Of a DNA stretch of 64,000 nt, positions 54,951-64,000 are shown one piece after another (position 1 is the stretch's first letter; the number at the start of each line of letters is the position of its first letter). The stretch is from Ralstonia sp. UNC404CL21Col. Its GTDB lineage: Bacteria > Pseudomonadota > Gammaproteobacteria > Burkholderiales > Burkholderiaceae. The notes under the pieces were generated by a model. It saw only the letters and a list, made by a program, of their open reading frames with translations. It did no database searches and had not been told where the DNA came from. The stretch is taken from positions 868,001 to 932,000 of the forward strand of contig NZ_JIBE01000003.1 in assembly GCF_000620465.1 (NCBI RefSeq), written 5' to 3'. The position numbers and the translations under genes are program-made.

Positions 54951-55699
54951 ATGACTTTTATCCGTTCGCTGCTGTACCTGGTTTTCCTGATCGTCTGGAC
55001 GCCGATCTATGCGGTGGCCTGCTTTATCGTGTTTCCGTTCATGAACCCGGCCCGCCGGTTCTGGATGGTGTCGGGCTGGACCAAGTCCGCCATCTGGATG
55101 GCGCGCTGGCTGCTCGGCATCCGCTGGCAATACCAGGGCTGGGAGCACATCGAAGAAGCCGTCGCCACCAACAAGCGCGTGGTGCTGCTCTCCAAGCATC
55201 AGTCGGCGTGGGAAACCATGGCCTTTGTAGCGACCATGCCGAGGCCGCTGTGCTACGTATTCAAGCGCGAGCTGCTGTATGTACCCTTCTTCGGCTGGGC
55301 GCTGGGCATGCTCAAAATGGTGCACATCAACCGCAAGGACGGCGCCAACGCATTTGCCTCGGTCGCCCGCCAGGGCAAGGAACGCATGGCCGAAGGCGCA
55401 TGGGTCATCATGTTTCCGGAAGGCACCCGCACGCGCTCGGGCGACCCGAAGCCGCGCTACAAGAGCGGCGGTGCGCGGTTTGCCGTGGATACCGGCGCAT
55501 GGGTCATCCCCATCGCCCACAACTCCGGCCGCGTGTGGCCGCGTAACTCGTTCCTGAAGCATCCTGGCCTGATTACGCTGTCGGTCGGTCCGGCCATCTC
55601 GACGGCCGGCAAGACCAGCGACGAACTCAATCGCGAAGTCGAAGCGTGGATCGAAGCAGAAATGCGTAGAATCGACGCCGATAGCTACCGCGAGCACGC

Positions 55700-55703
<4 letters not shown>
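54951..55703 (+). CDS. plsC: 1-acylglycerol-3-phosphate acyltransferase (PlsC type)
   Basis: A 250-residue membrane acyltransferase that makes phosphatidate from lysophosphatidate. An N-terminal membrane helix (SLLYLVFLIVWTPIYAVACFIVF) is followed by the acyltransferase motifs: motif I SKHQSAWETM, with the catalytic His followed at four residues by Glu rather than the usual Asp; motif II KRELLYVPFFGW; motif III FPEGTRTRSG; and motif IV VIPIAHNSG. Start ATG 54951. Its end overlaps the next gene by 4 bases (ATGA). Confidence 0.87.
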
Positions 55704-56578
<875 letters not shown>

Positions 56579-56697
56579 TTCGCCCCGCCGACGCCGCCGC
56601 GACGGATGCGTCGGCGGCAGAACATGCCTGCCCTGCAGGCTCCGCCACACCCCCCTACAATATTGCCTTCCCGCAGTTCTCCAGGAAGGAAACCCCC

Positions 56698-57105
56698 ATG
56701 CGAATGCTCCATACCATGCTGCGCGTTGGCGACTTGCAGCGCTCGATCGACTTCTACACGAACGTGCTCGGCATGCAGCTGCTGCGCACGAGCGACAACC
56801 CCGAATACAAGTACTCGCTGGCATTCGTCGGCTACGGCCCGGAAGCCGGCAACACGGTCATCGAACTGACCTACAACTACGGCGTGAGCGAATACGAACT
56901 CGGCACGGCATTCGGGCACCTGGCCATCGAGGTCGACAATGCCGCGCAGGCCTGCGACCAGATCCGCAACGCCGGCGGCAAGGTCACGCGTGAGGCTGGC
57001 CCGGTCAAGGGCGGCAGCACCATCATCGCGTTTGTGGAAGATCCGGACGGCTACAAGATCGAGCTGATCCAGGCACGCTCGATGCCCGATGGCAACCGCC
57101 ACTGA
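56698..57105 (+). CDS. gloA: Lactoylglutathione lyase (glyoxalase I)
   Basis: A 135-residue Ni-dependent glyoxalase I that isomerises the methylglyoxal-glutathione hemithioacetal to lactoylglutathione. Metal ligands are visible: His5 ([10 protein letters not shown]), Glu in [11 protein letters not shown], His in FGHLAIEV and Glu in GYKIELIQ. Length equals E. coli GloA. A ribosome-binding site AGGAAGGA precedes the ATG, and TACAAT at 56656-56661 may be part of a promoter. Its 3' end overlaps the DMT transporter gene by 17 bases. Confidence 0.95.
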   Translation: MRMLHTMLRVGDLQRSIDFYTNVLGMQLLRTSDNPEYKYSLAFVGYGPEAGNTVIELTYNYGVSEYELGTAFGHLAIEVDNAAQACDQIRNAGGKVTREAGPVKGGSTIIAFVEDPDGYKIELIQARSMPDGNRH

Positions 57106-57994
57106 CGCGGTCCGCCGGCCGCTGGACGGCACCGCCATCGGGCTGATGGTGGTACTGTGCATGTGCTGGGGCTTTCAGCAGGTCGCCATCAAGGTGGCCG
57201 CGCACGACGTGGGCCCCGTCATGCAGGCCGGTGTGCGTTCGGCCATCGCGTCGGTCCTGGTGTTCGCGTTTGCGCTGTGGCGCGGCACGTGCCTGTCGTT
57301 GCGCGACGGCACGCTGGCTGGTGGCCTGATGGCCGGCGTGCTGTTCGGCGTCGAGTTCCTGTGCATCTTCATCGGGCTGGGCTACACGACCGCCTCGCGC
57401 ATGGCGGTGTTTCTCTACACCGCGCCGATCTTCACGGCGCTCGGCCTGCACTTCTTTGTGCCCGGTGAGCACCTGCGCCCGCGCCAGTGGGCCGGAATCG
57501 GCATTGCGTTTGCGGGGATCGTGCTGGCGTTCGCCGACGGCGTCCTGCACCCGGCGGCCGGGCCATCAACGTCATTGGGCGACGCGCTGGGCGTGGTGGC
57601 CGGCGCGCTGTGGGGCGCGACGACCATCGTCGTGCGGGCAAGCAAGCTTTCCGAAGCACCGGCGGCGAAGACGTTGCTGTACCAACTGGCCGTCTCGGCC
57701 GTGCTACTGCTGTTGATGGCCGCGGGCACTGGCCAGGCCTTTACCGCGAACCTCACACCGACCGCGCTGGCCAGCCTCGCCTACCAGTCCGTGCTGATTG
57801 CATTTGCCAGTTACCTGACGTGGTTCTGGCTGCTGCGCCGCTACCTGGCGTCGCGGTTGTCCGTGTTCTCGTTCCTGACGCCGCTGTTTGGCGTGGCGTT
57901 TGGCGTGCTGCTGTTGCACGAGCCGGTGGGCCTGCGGTTTGCGCTGGCGGCAACGCTCGTGCTGTCGGGCATCCTGCTCGTCAATCTTCGCTAA
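57089..57994 (+). CDS. EamA/DMT-family transporter
   Basis: A 301-residue inner-membrane exporter of the drug/metabolite transporter superfamily: ten hydrophobic segments in two EamA repeats ([18 protein letters not shown] opening the first, [19 protein letters not shown] the second). The end is [28 protein letters not shown]. It starts inside the end of gloA (17-base overlap) and its 3' end overlaps the convergent rsmA gene by 14 bases. Substrate unknown, often amino acids or metabolites. Confidence 0.87.
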   Translation: MATATDAVRRPLDGTAIGLMVVLCMCWGFQQVAIKVAAHDVGPVMQAGVRSAIASVLVFAFALWRGTCLSLRDGTLAGGLMAGVLFGVEFLCIFIGLGYTTASRMAVFLYTAPIFTALGLHFFVPGEHLRPRQWAGIGIAFAGIVLAFADGVLHPAAGPSTSLGDALGVVAGALWGATTIVVRASKLSEAPAAKTLLYQLAVSAVLLLLMAAGTGQAFTANLTPTALASLAYQSVLIAFASYLTWFWLLRRYLASRLSVFSFLTPLFGVAFGVLLLHEPVGLRFALAATLVLSGILLVNLR

Positions 57995-58826
57995 GGTCGG
58001 AAACGCTGCCGGCAATGCGGTTGGCCGGCAGCGCGTTCGCCACGGCCACGAAGTCTTCCACCGGCACTTCTTCTGCGCGGCGGCCCAGGTCAAAGCCAAG
58101 CGCTTCAAAATCGATCACATCGCGCAGTGCGCCGAGGGTGTTACGCAGCACCTTGCGCCGCTGCGAAAACGCCATCGTCACCACCGTGCCCAGCGCGCGC
58201 ATGTCGACCGGCGCATACGGCGACTTCTCAGCCGGCCACGGAATCATCCGCACCACCGCCGAATCCACCTTGGGCGGCGGGTTGAACGAGCCCGGCGGCA
58301 CATCCAGCACCAGCTCCATGTAATAGCGCACCTGCAGCATCACCGAGAGCCGGCTGAATGCCTTGCTGCCCGGCGCGGCCACCATGCGGTCGACCACTTC
58401 TTTCTGGAGCATGAAATGCTGATCCCGCACGCGGTCGGCAAACGTGGCCAGATGGAACAGCAGCGGACTCGAGATGTTGTACGGCAGGTTGCCGACGATG
58501 CGCAGCGGCCGATCCGCCTCCAGCAGCGAACCGAAATCGAACGCCAGCGCATCGCCTGCATGCACGATGAGCCGATCGCCAAAACGCTTCTGCAAGCGTG
58601 CGACAAGGTCACGATCCAGCTCGACCACCTGCAACGTGCGCACGCGCTCCATCAGCGGCACCGTGAGCGCGCCCAGACCCGGGCCGATCTCGACGAGCAC
58701 ATCGTCGGGCTTTGGGTCGATGGCGGAAACGATGGCGTGGATCACGCCGTCATCGACCAGGAAGTTCTGGCCGAAGCGCTTGCGGGCCTGGTGCCCCTGG
58801 TGAACGCCGGTCGTGGATCGTGCCAT
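57981..58826 (-). CDS. rsmA: 16S rRNA dimethyladenosine transferase RsmA (KsgA)
   Basis: A 281-residue methyltransferase that dimethylates A1518 and A1519 of 16S rRNA using SAM. The start region [15 protein letters not shown], the SAM motif [10 protein letters not shown], the acidic residue in [10 protein letters not shown] and the catalytic [11 protein letters not shown] are diagnostic. It follows pdxA by 31 bases in the conserved lptD-surA-pdxA-rsmA operon and ends in an overlap with the convergent transporter. Confidence 0.96.
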   Translation of the reverse strand: MARSTTGVHQGHQARKRFGQNFLVDDGVIHAIVSAIDPKPDDVLVEIGPGLGALTVPLMERVRTLQVVELDRDLVARLQKRFGDRLIVHAGDALAFDFGSLLEADRPLRIVGNLPYNISSPLLFHLATFADRVRDQHFMLQKEVVDRMVAAPGSKAFSRLSVMLQVRYYMELVLDVPPGSFNPPPKVDSAVVRMIPWPAEKSPYAPVDMRALGTVVTMAFSQRRKVLRNTLGALRDVIDFEALGFDLGRRAEEVPVEDFVAVANALPANRIAGSVSDLSED

Positions 58827-58857
58827 TGCGAACTCGAAATCGAAAAGGTGAAGAAAC

Positions 58858-59874
58858 TCAGGAACGCGCCGTGTGCCGCGCCATGGCGATGGCGGTATCG
58901 ATCGCCTCGATCATGCTGCCGAACTCGGCGCGGCCCGTGCCCGCCAGGTCCAGCGCCGTACCGTGATCCACCGACGTGCGCACGAACGGCAAGCCCAGCG
59001 TGATGTTCACGCCATGGCCGAACGTGCCGTACTTGAGCGGCGCCAAACCCTGGTCGTGGTACATCGCGAGCACGCAATCGGCATCGGCCAACAGGCGCGG
59101 CTGGAACAGCGTATCGGCCGGATACGGACCGCGTGCATCGATCCCACGCGTGCGCGCACGCGCGATGGCAGGCTCGATCACTTCGATCTCTTCGCGGCCG
59201 AGGTGGCCGGATTCGCCCGCATGCGGATTCAAACCGGTCACGAGAATACGCGGTGCCTTCAGCCCAAAGCGTGCGCGCAAATCACGCTGCACGATGTCGA
59301 GCGTCTCGTCGAGCACCGTGGGCGTGATGGCGTCCGGCACCTCGCGCAGCGGCAAATGCGTCGTCGCCAGCGCCACGCGCAGCATGGCGTTGTCGTGCGC
59401 CGGTTGAGGGCCAGCCAGCATCATGACCACGCGCGGCGTGTGGCTGCGCTCGGCCAGATACTCGGTGTGGCCGGTAAACGGCACCCCGGCGTCGTTGATC
59501 GTGCTCTTCTGCACCGGCGCCGTGACCATCGCGTCGTAACGGATGCCGTCTGCCGTGCCGATCAGGCACCCGTCGATGGCCGCGTCGAGCAGGTCCAGCA
59601 CATAGCGGCCGTTGGCGGCATCAAGCACGCCGGCGCGCACGGGCGCACCCAGCGGGCGCGCCACGACAGTCAGCGCCGTAGAGACAACGCGCCAGAAATC
59701 GCCCTGCCCGATCGCATCAGCGCGCGCCTGCAGCAATGCCGCATCGCCCATCACATGCCACTGCACATCGGCGTAACGCGGCGACGCCTGGCGCGCCAGA
59801 TGCAGCAGCGCAGCCACGGTGATGTCGGGGCCGATACCGGCAGGTTCGCCGGTGGTGATGGCAATGTTCAGCAT
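58858..59874 (-). CDS. pdxA: 4-hydroxythreonine-4-phosphate dehydrogenase PdxA
   Basis: A 338-residue NAD-dependent enzyme of vitamin B6 synthesis. It has [12 protein letters not shown] at the start, the metal-site His in [25 protein letters not shown] and the third His region [13 protein letters not shown], with [18 protein letters not shown] at the end, all typical of PdxA. It is the third gene of the lptD operon; a hairpin lies in the 88-base gap after surA. Confidence 0.95.
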   Translation of the reverse strand: MLNIAITTGEPAGIGPDITVAALLHLARQASPRYADVQWHVMGDAALLQARADAIGQGDFWRVVSTALTVVARPLGAPVRAGVLDAANGRYVLDLLDAAIDGCLIGTADGIRYDAMVTAPVQKSTINDAGVPFTGHTEYLAERSHTPRVVMMLAGPQPAHDNAMLRVALATTHLPLREVPDAITPTVLDETLDIVQRDLRARFGLKAPRILVTGLNPHAGESGHLGREEIEVIEPAIARARTRGIDARGPYPADTLFQPRLLADADCVLAMYHDQGLAPLKYGTFGHGVNITLGLPFVRTSVDHGTALDLAGTGRAEFGSMIEAIDTAIAMARHTARS

Positions 59875-59910
59875 GCAGCGCTTTCCTGCGATGGTTTTCG
59901 AGGCGATCTA

Positions 59911-59941
59911 GAAACGCCACGGCCGCCCGCAGGCGGCCGTG
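59911..59941 (-). terminator. Strong hairpin between surA and pdxA
   Basis: A perfect 10-bp GC-rich stem (CACGGCCGCC at 59918-59927 with GGCGGCCGTG at 59932-59941). On the minus strand it is followed by GCG and only three T (TTTC), so it is at best a weak or partial terminator. It may lower expression of pdxA-rsmA relative to lptD-surA or stabilise the upstream mRNA. Confidence 0.5.
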
Positions 59942-59962
59942 AGCGATGCGGATTTCCGTAGC

Positions 59963-61465
59963 TTACTGCTGACGGTTCACGCGGTATTCGACGTGTGCCG
60001 AATCGCGCAGCTCACGCAGCCAGTCTTCATAGGCGGCCTGGACCTTCTGCTCGCGAATCACCGAGCGTGCGTAGTCGCGCTGGCGGTCGCCGGACACCTC
60101 GGCTTCGCGGCGGCCTTCCACCTGGATCAGGTGCACACCGAACTGGCTCTGCACCGGCTGCGACACATCGCCCGGTTTGAGCTGGTTCATCGCCTGCTCG
60201 AATTCCGGCACCAGCTGGCCGGGCGACACCCAGCCCAGCTCGCCACCCGCACCGGCCGAGCCGTCTTGCGAATACCGGCGTGCCGCATCGCCAAAGTCGT
60301 AGCCGTGAACGATGCGATCACGCAGGCCCGTCAGCTGGCGGCGCGCGTCGTCCGCAGACATCGTCGGACCGGTCTTGATCAGGATGTGACGCACTTGCGT
60401 CTGCTGCACCTTGGCGGCAATCGCGGTGCCCGGTGCGCGCTTCTCCAGCAGCTTGATCACGTGATAACCGGCCGGGCTTTCCACCACTTGGCTCGCCACC
60501 TGGCCGGCCTTCATGTCGACCACGGCGTTGGCAAACACCGCCGGCAGGCGACCGATCGGACGCAGCCCAAGCTCGCCGCCTTGCGATGCATCCTGCGCGC
60601 CCGAATTGTCACGCGCCAGCTTGGCGAAATCGGCGCCGCCCTGCGCTTGCTTGAGGAGGCTTTCGGCCTTGCTGCGCGCTGCGGCCTTCTCGGCGTCCGA
60701 GGCACCTTCGGCCACCGGCACGAGAATCTGCGCGACGTTGTATTGCTGCTCGCCGGCCGGAGCCGCGCCGCCGCCCTGCTGCGCCAGATAGTTGTCGATC
60801 TCGCCGTCGTAGACCTGCACCTTGGAGTCGACCTCGCGCTCACGCAGGCGCGCCAGGAGGATTTCCTGACGCAGGTCGTCGCGGTACTTGTCGTACGTCA
60901 TGCCGGCGTCCTTCAGCTTGCTCTTGAGCTGCGGCACCGACAGGTTGTTGCGCTGGGCCACGCTTTCCACCGCGCGGTCCACATCGGCGTCGGACACGCG
61001 GATGCCGCTCTCCTTGGCGGTCTGCGCCTGCACACGTTCCAGGATCAGCTGCTCCAGCACTTCACCGAGCAGATCCGCACGCGGCGGCAGCGGACGGTTC
61101 TGCACACGGAACGTGCGTTCGACCAAGTCGGCGCGATTGAGCAATTCGCGGCGAGTGATGACGTCGGTGTTAACCACGGCCACCACCTCGTCGACGAGTT
61201 GGCTACGCGGTGCGCCCGGCGCCGTCGGCTCGGGCAGCGTGCCCTGCAGCAACGGCTGGCTCGGCGACGAACCCGGGTTGGCGAAGATGCCGCGCACCGG
61301 TGCGGTCTTCTTTGCCGATGGCGCCTGCTGCGCGTGGACGGCGGTCGACAGCGTGGTCCCTGCCAGCAGCGCAACCAGCACGCCAGTGGCAACCCGCAAG
61401 CGGCCCAGAGGAGCCACACGCGTGGCGAAAGCGGTCGATTGGAAAGCCATGATGTCGTTATTCAT
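59963..61465 (-). CDS. surA: Periplasmic chaperone/peptidyl-prolyl isomerase SurA
   Basis: A 500-residue periplasmic chaperone for outer-membrane proteins. The signal peptide ends near VHAQQ (about 45). A linker leads into the chaperone domain (VDEVVAVVNTDVITRRELLNR), and two parvulin domains follow (YNVAQILVPVAEG...GYHVIKLLEKR, and VRHILIKTGPTMS...FGVHLIQVEGRR). It is longer than E. coli SurA (428), mostly through the N-terminal linker and internal Ala/Gly segments. The first ATG (61463-61465) overlaps the lptD stop, implying coupling; MAFQST five codons in is an alternative. Confidence 0.94.
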   Translation of the reverse strand: MNNDIMAFQSTAFATRVAPLGRLRVATGVLVALLAGTTLSTAVHAQQAPSAKKTAPVRGIFANPGSSPSQPLLQGTLPEPTAPGAPRSQLVDEVVAVVNTDVITRRELLNRADLVERTFRVQNRPLPPRADLLGEVLEQLILERVQAQTAKESGIRVSDADVDRAVESVAQRNNLSVPQLKSKLKDAGMTYDKYRDDLRQEILLARLREREVDSKVQVYDGEIDNYLAQQGGGAAPAGEQQYNVAQILVPVAEGASDAEKAAARSKAESLLKQAQGGADFAKLARDNSGAQDASQGGELGLRPIGRLPAVFANAVVDMKAGQVASQVVESPAGYHVIKLLEKRAPGTAIAAKVQQTQVRHILIKTGPTMSADDARRQLTGLRDRIVHGYDFGDAARRYSQDGSAGAGGELGWVSPGQLVPEFEQAMNQLKPGDVSQPVQSQFGVHLIQVEGRREAEVSGDRQRDYARSVIREQKVQAAYEDWLRELRDSAHVEYRVNRQQ

Positions 61466-63887
61466 ATTGATCCAGCACGGACGGCGTGATCGGCTGCGCG
61501 GTCACCGGCTGATAGCCGGGCACGTTCAGACGAATCACGTCGATCGGATTGTTCCCCACCTTCGACAAACCCTTGAATTCGATCTGGGCAAAGATATGCG
61601 TCGTATAGCCCGAAACCGCATTGCTGTAGCGCTGCACCGCCAGTCGACCGACCCAGCAGTCCGCCACATATTCGAGGCCAAGCAGCATATCCGACGGCTT
61701 GCGCGCATCCAGGTCGTAACCAATGCGACCCAGGCCGTAGAGACGGCGCGTAATCGGCCACTGCGTTGAGATATCGGCCTGCTCCAGCGGCAGCTGACCC
61801 GTATTGGCATCTTGCCGGTAATAGCGGTAGCCGAGGTTGATCACCTTGTTGGCTTCGGGCTTCCAGCTGAACGCGACCGTCGAGCGCATGATGCGGTCGA
61901 TGTCCTGATTGTACTGAAGGTTCGTATCGAAAAAGATGCCGCGGAACATCTGGATCGTGGTCGCGCCCAGAAGGTCCGAATAGCGGCGCACCGACGTCGG
62001 CGCCGCACCCGCCAGCGTCACGCGCTGGCCGTCGAGATCGATGCGCTGGGCGATCGTGGCACGCAGGCGTTCGACGCCCGATTCGGCCTCGATAAGACGT
62101 GTCGTCACACCTGCCGTCACCTTGTTGTTGTCCGCAATGCGGTCGTAACCGGTGTACGGGTTCTCGGTAAAGATCTGGCCGAGGTTGTAATCGGACTGGC
62201 CGGTATCGAACAGCGGAATCTGCGACTGGTCGCGATACGGCGTGTACACGTAGAACACGCGCGGCTCCAGCGTCTGGATGTAGCTCACGCCGAACAATTT
62301 GGAGACCAGCGGCGCATCGCGCTCGAAGGTCATGCCTGAATCGAGCGAGAACGTCGGAAGCGTGCGATTGATCTGCGTGTCCTGCGTATCGCCCGCTGGG
62401 CGGTCCAGGCGGTATGCGGTGGTGTTCAGGATGAACTTCGGCGTGACGTACCAGCCGGGGCGGACGATCGGGTAGCTGATCGTCGGCTGCATGAACAGGC
62501 GCTCGCCCTGCACGGTATTGGCCGTCGGGATCGAGAATCGCGTGTAGTCGGTCAGGAAATTGATGTCAAAGCCACCAACGTCGTACCGGTTATACGTCAG
62601 GCTCAACTGCGGCAAACGCTCGTAGGGCGCTGCCAGGGGCGTAGTGGCGGTCGACAGCGTCTGGAACTTCTGCACGCGCGCCAGCGCAACCCAGTCGCCG
62701 ATCGAGTACGTGACGCCACCTTCCTGCACATACTGGCGCTGCGTCGCCGTGACGATGCTGCGGCCAAGGTCATCCGGGTAGGTGTTATCGGAAACCTTGT
62801 TGTAGTTGATGTAGCCGGTCAGGCCCGGCGCCAGGCGCTGTGTGTGTACTGCCGAAATCGACCAGCGGTTGCGGCCCGCCTCACGATCATCGGGCAGGAA
62901 TTCGCCACGCAGAACGCCGCTGTACGACGCATCGAGATAGCGGTATTCGGCGCCGAGCTGCAAGCCGCGCTGGCTCAGCAGACGCGGATACAACGTGAGA
63001 TCGCGGTTCGGCGCGATGTTGAAGTAGTACGGCAGCGTGACATCGGCCCCGCTGCGGCTGTTGTAGCCGAACACCGGCGCCAGGAAACCGCTGCGCCGAT
63101 CGTCATTGAGCGGAAAATCCATGACCGGCGCGGCAAACACCGGCACGCCGAAGAAGTGCAGCACGCCGTTGCGGCCGGTGCCGACCTGGCGGTCGCTGTC
63201 GATGTCGATGCGGCTCGCGCTGAAGTACCAGTCGACGTTGTCGGGCGAGCACGTGGTGTACGTGCCGCGCGTGATGCGGCTGTTGTCCTTGTCGATGAAA
63301 TCGATGCGCTCCGCGGTGCCATGGCCGCCGGTCGAGTGGAACTCGTACGTGGGCGTGCTGATGGTGCCTTCGTTGGCGGTGACCTTCAGCTTGGCGTCCG
63401 GGCCGGTGACGAGCGTGCCGCCCTTGAACAGACGCACGTTGCCGGTGGCGGTGGCAACGTCGGTGTCCTGGTTGTAATCAAGCGTGTCGCCCTTCAGCAC
63501 CGAGCCGTTGCGGCGCAGTTCGCCATTACCGCGCAGGTGGATGTCTTCGTTGGTGCGGCCGTCCATCTTGTCGGCCGCGGTAAATGTAGGGACGGTGTTG
63601 TCCGGGCGCTGGACGGGCTCGGCCATCTTGGGCACCAGCGGGCTGCCGCCGGGCGTGGTCGGGCCGGACGTCGCCAGCGCCGTCACCGACGAGGCCGGGG
63701 TGACAGCAGGCGCCGTCGCTTGTACGGTGCCCGCGCTCTGCGCCGCGGACGTCGCCGTCCAGACACCGGCCACCGCAAATACCAGCGGGCGCAATGCCAG
63801 CGTGCCACGCCGGTTGGCGGGCCGCTGATCGGGCGCGGCAACAGCAGCGCGCTGCCGGTTTTTCCTGGCTCGGTTCGGTTCGGTCAT
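61458..63887 (-). CDS. lptD: LPS-assembly outer-membrane protein LptD
   Basis: An 809-residue LPS translocon barrel that inserts LPS in the outer leaflet with LptE. After a signal region (LALRPLVFAVAGVW...SAAQS) comes a Pro/Thr-rich segment, then the OstA jellyroll (NEDIHLRGNGELRRNGSVLKGD, YNQDTDVATATGNVRLFKGG) and the barrel from about residue 230. The mature protein has only two Cys (TTCSPDN and VADCWVG), where E. coli has four. I chose the ATG at 63885-63887; the open frame continues to a TTG at 63983 but without a recognisable site. It is first in lptD-surA-pdxA-rsmA. Confidence 0.93.
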   Translation of the reverse strand: MTEPNRARKNRQRAAVAAPDQRPANRRGTLALRPLVFAVAGVWTATSAAQSAGTVQATAPAVTPASSVTALATSGPTTPGGSPLVPKMAEPVQRPDNTVPTFTAADKMDGRTNEDIHLRGNGELRRNGSVLKGDTLDYNQDTDVATATGNVRLFKGGTLVTGPDAKLKVTANEGTISTPTYEFHSTGGHGTAERIDFIDKDNSRITRGTYTTCSPDNVDWYFSASRIDIDSDRQVGTGRNGVLHFFGVPVFAAPVMDFPLNDDRRSGFLAPVFGYNSRSGADVTLPYYFNIAPNRDLTLYPRLLSQRGLQLGAEYRYLDASYSGVLRGEFLPDDREAGRNRWSISAVHTQRLAPGLTGYINYNKVSDNTYPDDLGRSIVTATQRQYVQEGGVTYSIGDWVALARVQKFQTLSTATTPLAAPYERLPQLSLTYNRYDVGGFDINFLTDYTRFSIPTANTVQGERLFMQPTISYPIVRPGWYVTPKFILNTTAYRLDRPAGDTQDTQINRTLPTFSLDSGMTFERDAPLVSKLFGVSYIQTLEPRVFYVYTPYRDQSQIPLFDTGQSDYNLGQIFTENPYTGYDRIADNNKVTAGVTTRLIEAESGVERLRATIAQRIDLDGQRVTLAGAAPTSVRRYSDLLGATTIQMFRGIFFDTNLQYNQDIDRIMRSTVAFSWKPEANKVINLGYRYYRQDANTGQLPLEQADISTQWPITRRLYGLGRIGYDLDARKPSDMLLGLEYVADCWVGRLAVQRYSNAVSGYTTHIFAQIEFKGLSKVGNNPIDVIRLNVPGYQPVTAQPITPSVLDQYE

Positions 63888-64000
63888 GCAGATCGGGAAC
63901 AGGGCCGCGCGCGCAACGGCACGCACGGGCACAAAATCAGTCAGTACTGCGGTCAATCCCGCCGCCGGACGCGGCCTGGACAAGGCCGGCGCTCGCTCGC
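63888..64000. other. Region upstream of lptD at the window edge
   Basis: Upstream sequence of lptD up to the end of the window. The lptD promoter may lie here or beyond; I see no clear -35/-10 pair and no other gene I can support. Confidence 0.3.

Noticed and set aside
59911-59941. Firm terminator splitting surA from pdxA
   Set aside because: The stem is strong but only three T follow, and the operon order is conserved, so I keep it as a possible attenuating hairpin only.

Overview
The window is a chromosomal segment of a GC-rich betaproteobacterium, most likely a Ralstonia (Burkholderiaceae). This is inferred from the protein sequences, the GC-rich third codon positions, the lptD-surA-pdxA-rsmA and miaB-phoH-ybeY-corC-lnt gene orders, and the abundance of LysR regulators and MHS-type MFS carriers. 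I see no IS element, prophage, CRISPR array or plasmid feature. Coding density is high and most genes are ordinary chromosomal ones. || Layout. 1-1.1 kb: 5' part of recA (minus) with an SOS box over its promoter. 1.1-8.3 kb: a two-strand transport and regulation locus. TctD/TctE-like response regulator and kinase genes plus an orphan DUF4212 symporter small subunit lie on the plus strand. An exonuclease, a cNMP/CBS/DUF294 protein and an ActP-YjcH acetate symporter lie on the minus strand. 8.3-10.7 kb: an MFS carrier with a periplasmic insertion, then a CAT-anticodon tRNA with its own promoter and terminator. 10.7-14.1 kb: an EthA-like Baeyer-Villiger monooxygenase and an alpha/beta hydrolase, divergent from a TetR repressor over a palindrome. 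14.1-17.5 kb: aspartoacylase-like enzyme, MFS carrier and LysR regulator. 17.6-19.7 kb: a flavin monooxygenase, an SRPBCC-like protein and a cupin. 19.8-26.9 kb: an orphan response regulator, a probable structured small RNA, a LysR/pirin divergent pair, the srkA-rhlE operon and another LysR. 27-29.4 kb: MFS carrier plus acetylpolyamine-amidohydrolase-like enzyme. || 29.6-39.8 kb is a fatty-acid beta-oxidation cluster: a TetR regulator, FadE, a long FabG4-type reductase, a MaoC hydratase, a FadI/FadA-type thiolase, FadD, and a DUF1571 exported protein. An OmpW-type porin follows. 41-52 kb carries an amine-oxidase-like flavoprotein, then miaB, phoH, ybeY, corC and lnt. A secreted His/Asp/Gly-repeat protein encoded by 36-bp tandem repeats is inserted between ybeY and corC. 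glyQ and glyS follow, with an exported protein gene between them. 54-58 kb: gmhB, a PlsC-type acyltransferase, a YgjP-like metallopeptidase, gloA and a DMT exporter. 58-64 kb (minus): the outer-membrane and cofactor operon lptD-surA-pdxA-rsmA. || The most unusual items are the His-rich repeat protein splitting ybeY from corC, a nested-hairpin RNA candidate at 20.72-20.84 kb, the orphan DUF4212 subunit translationally coupled to a sensor kinase, the EthA/EthR-like divergent pair with a hydrolase, and the N-terminally extended YbeY.
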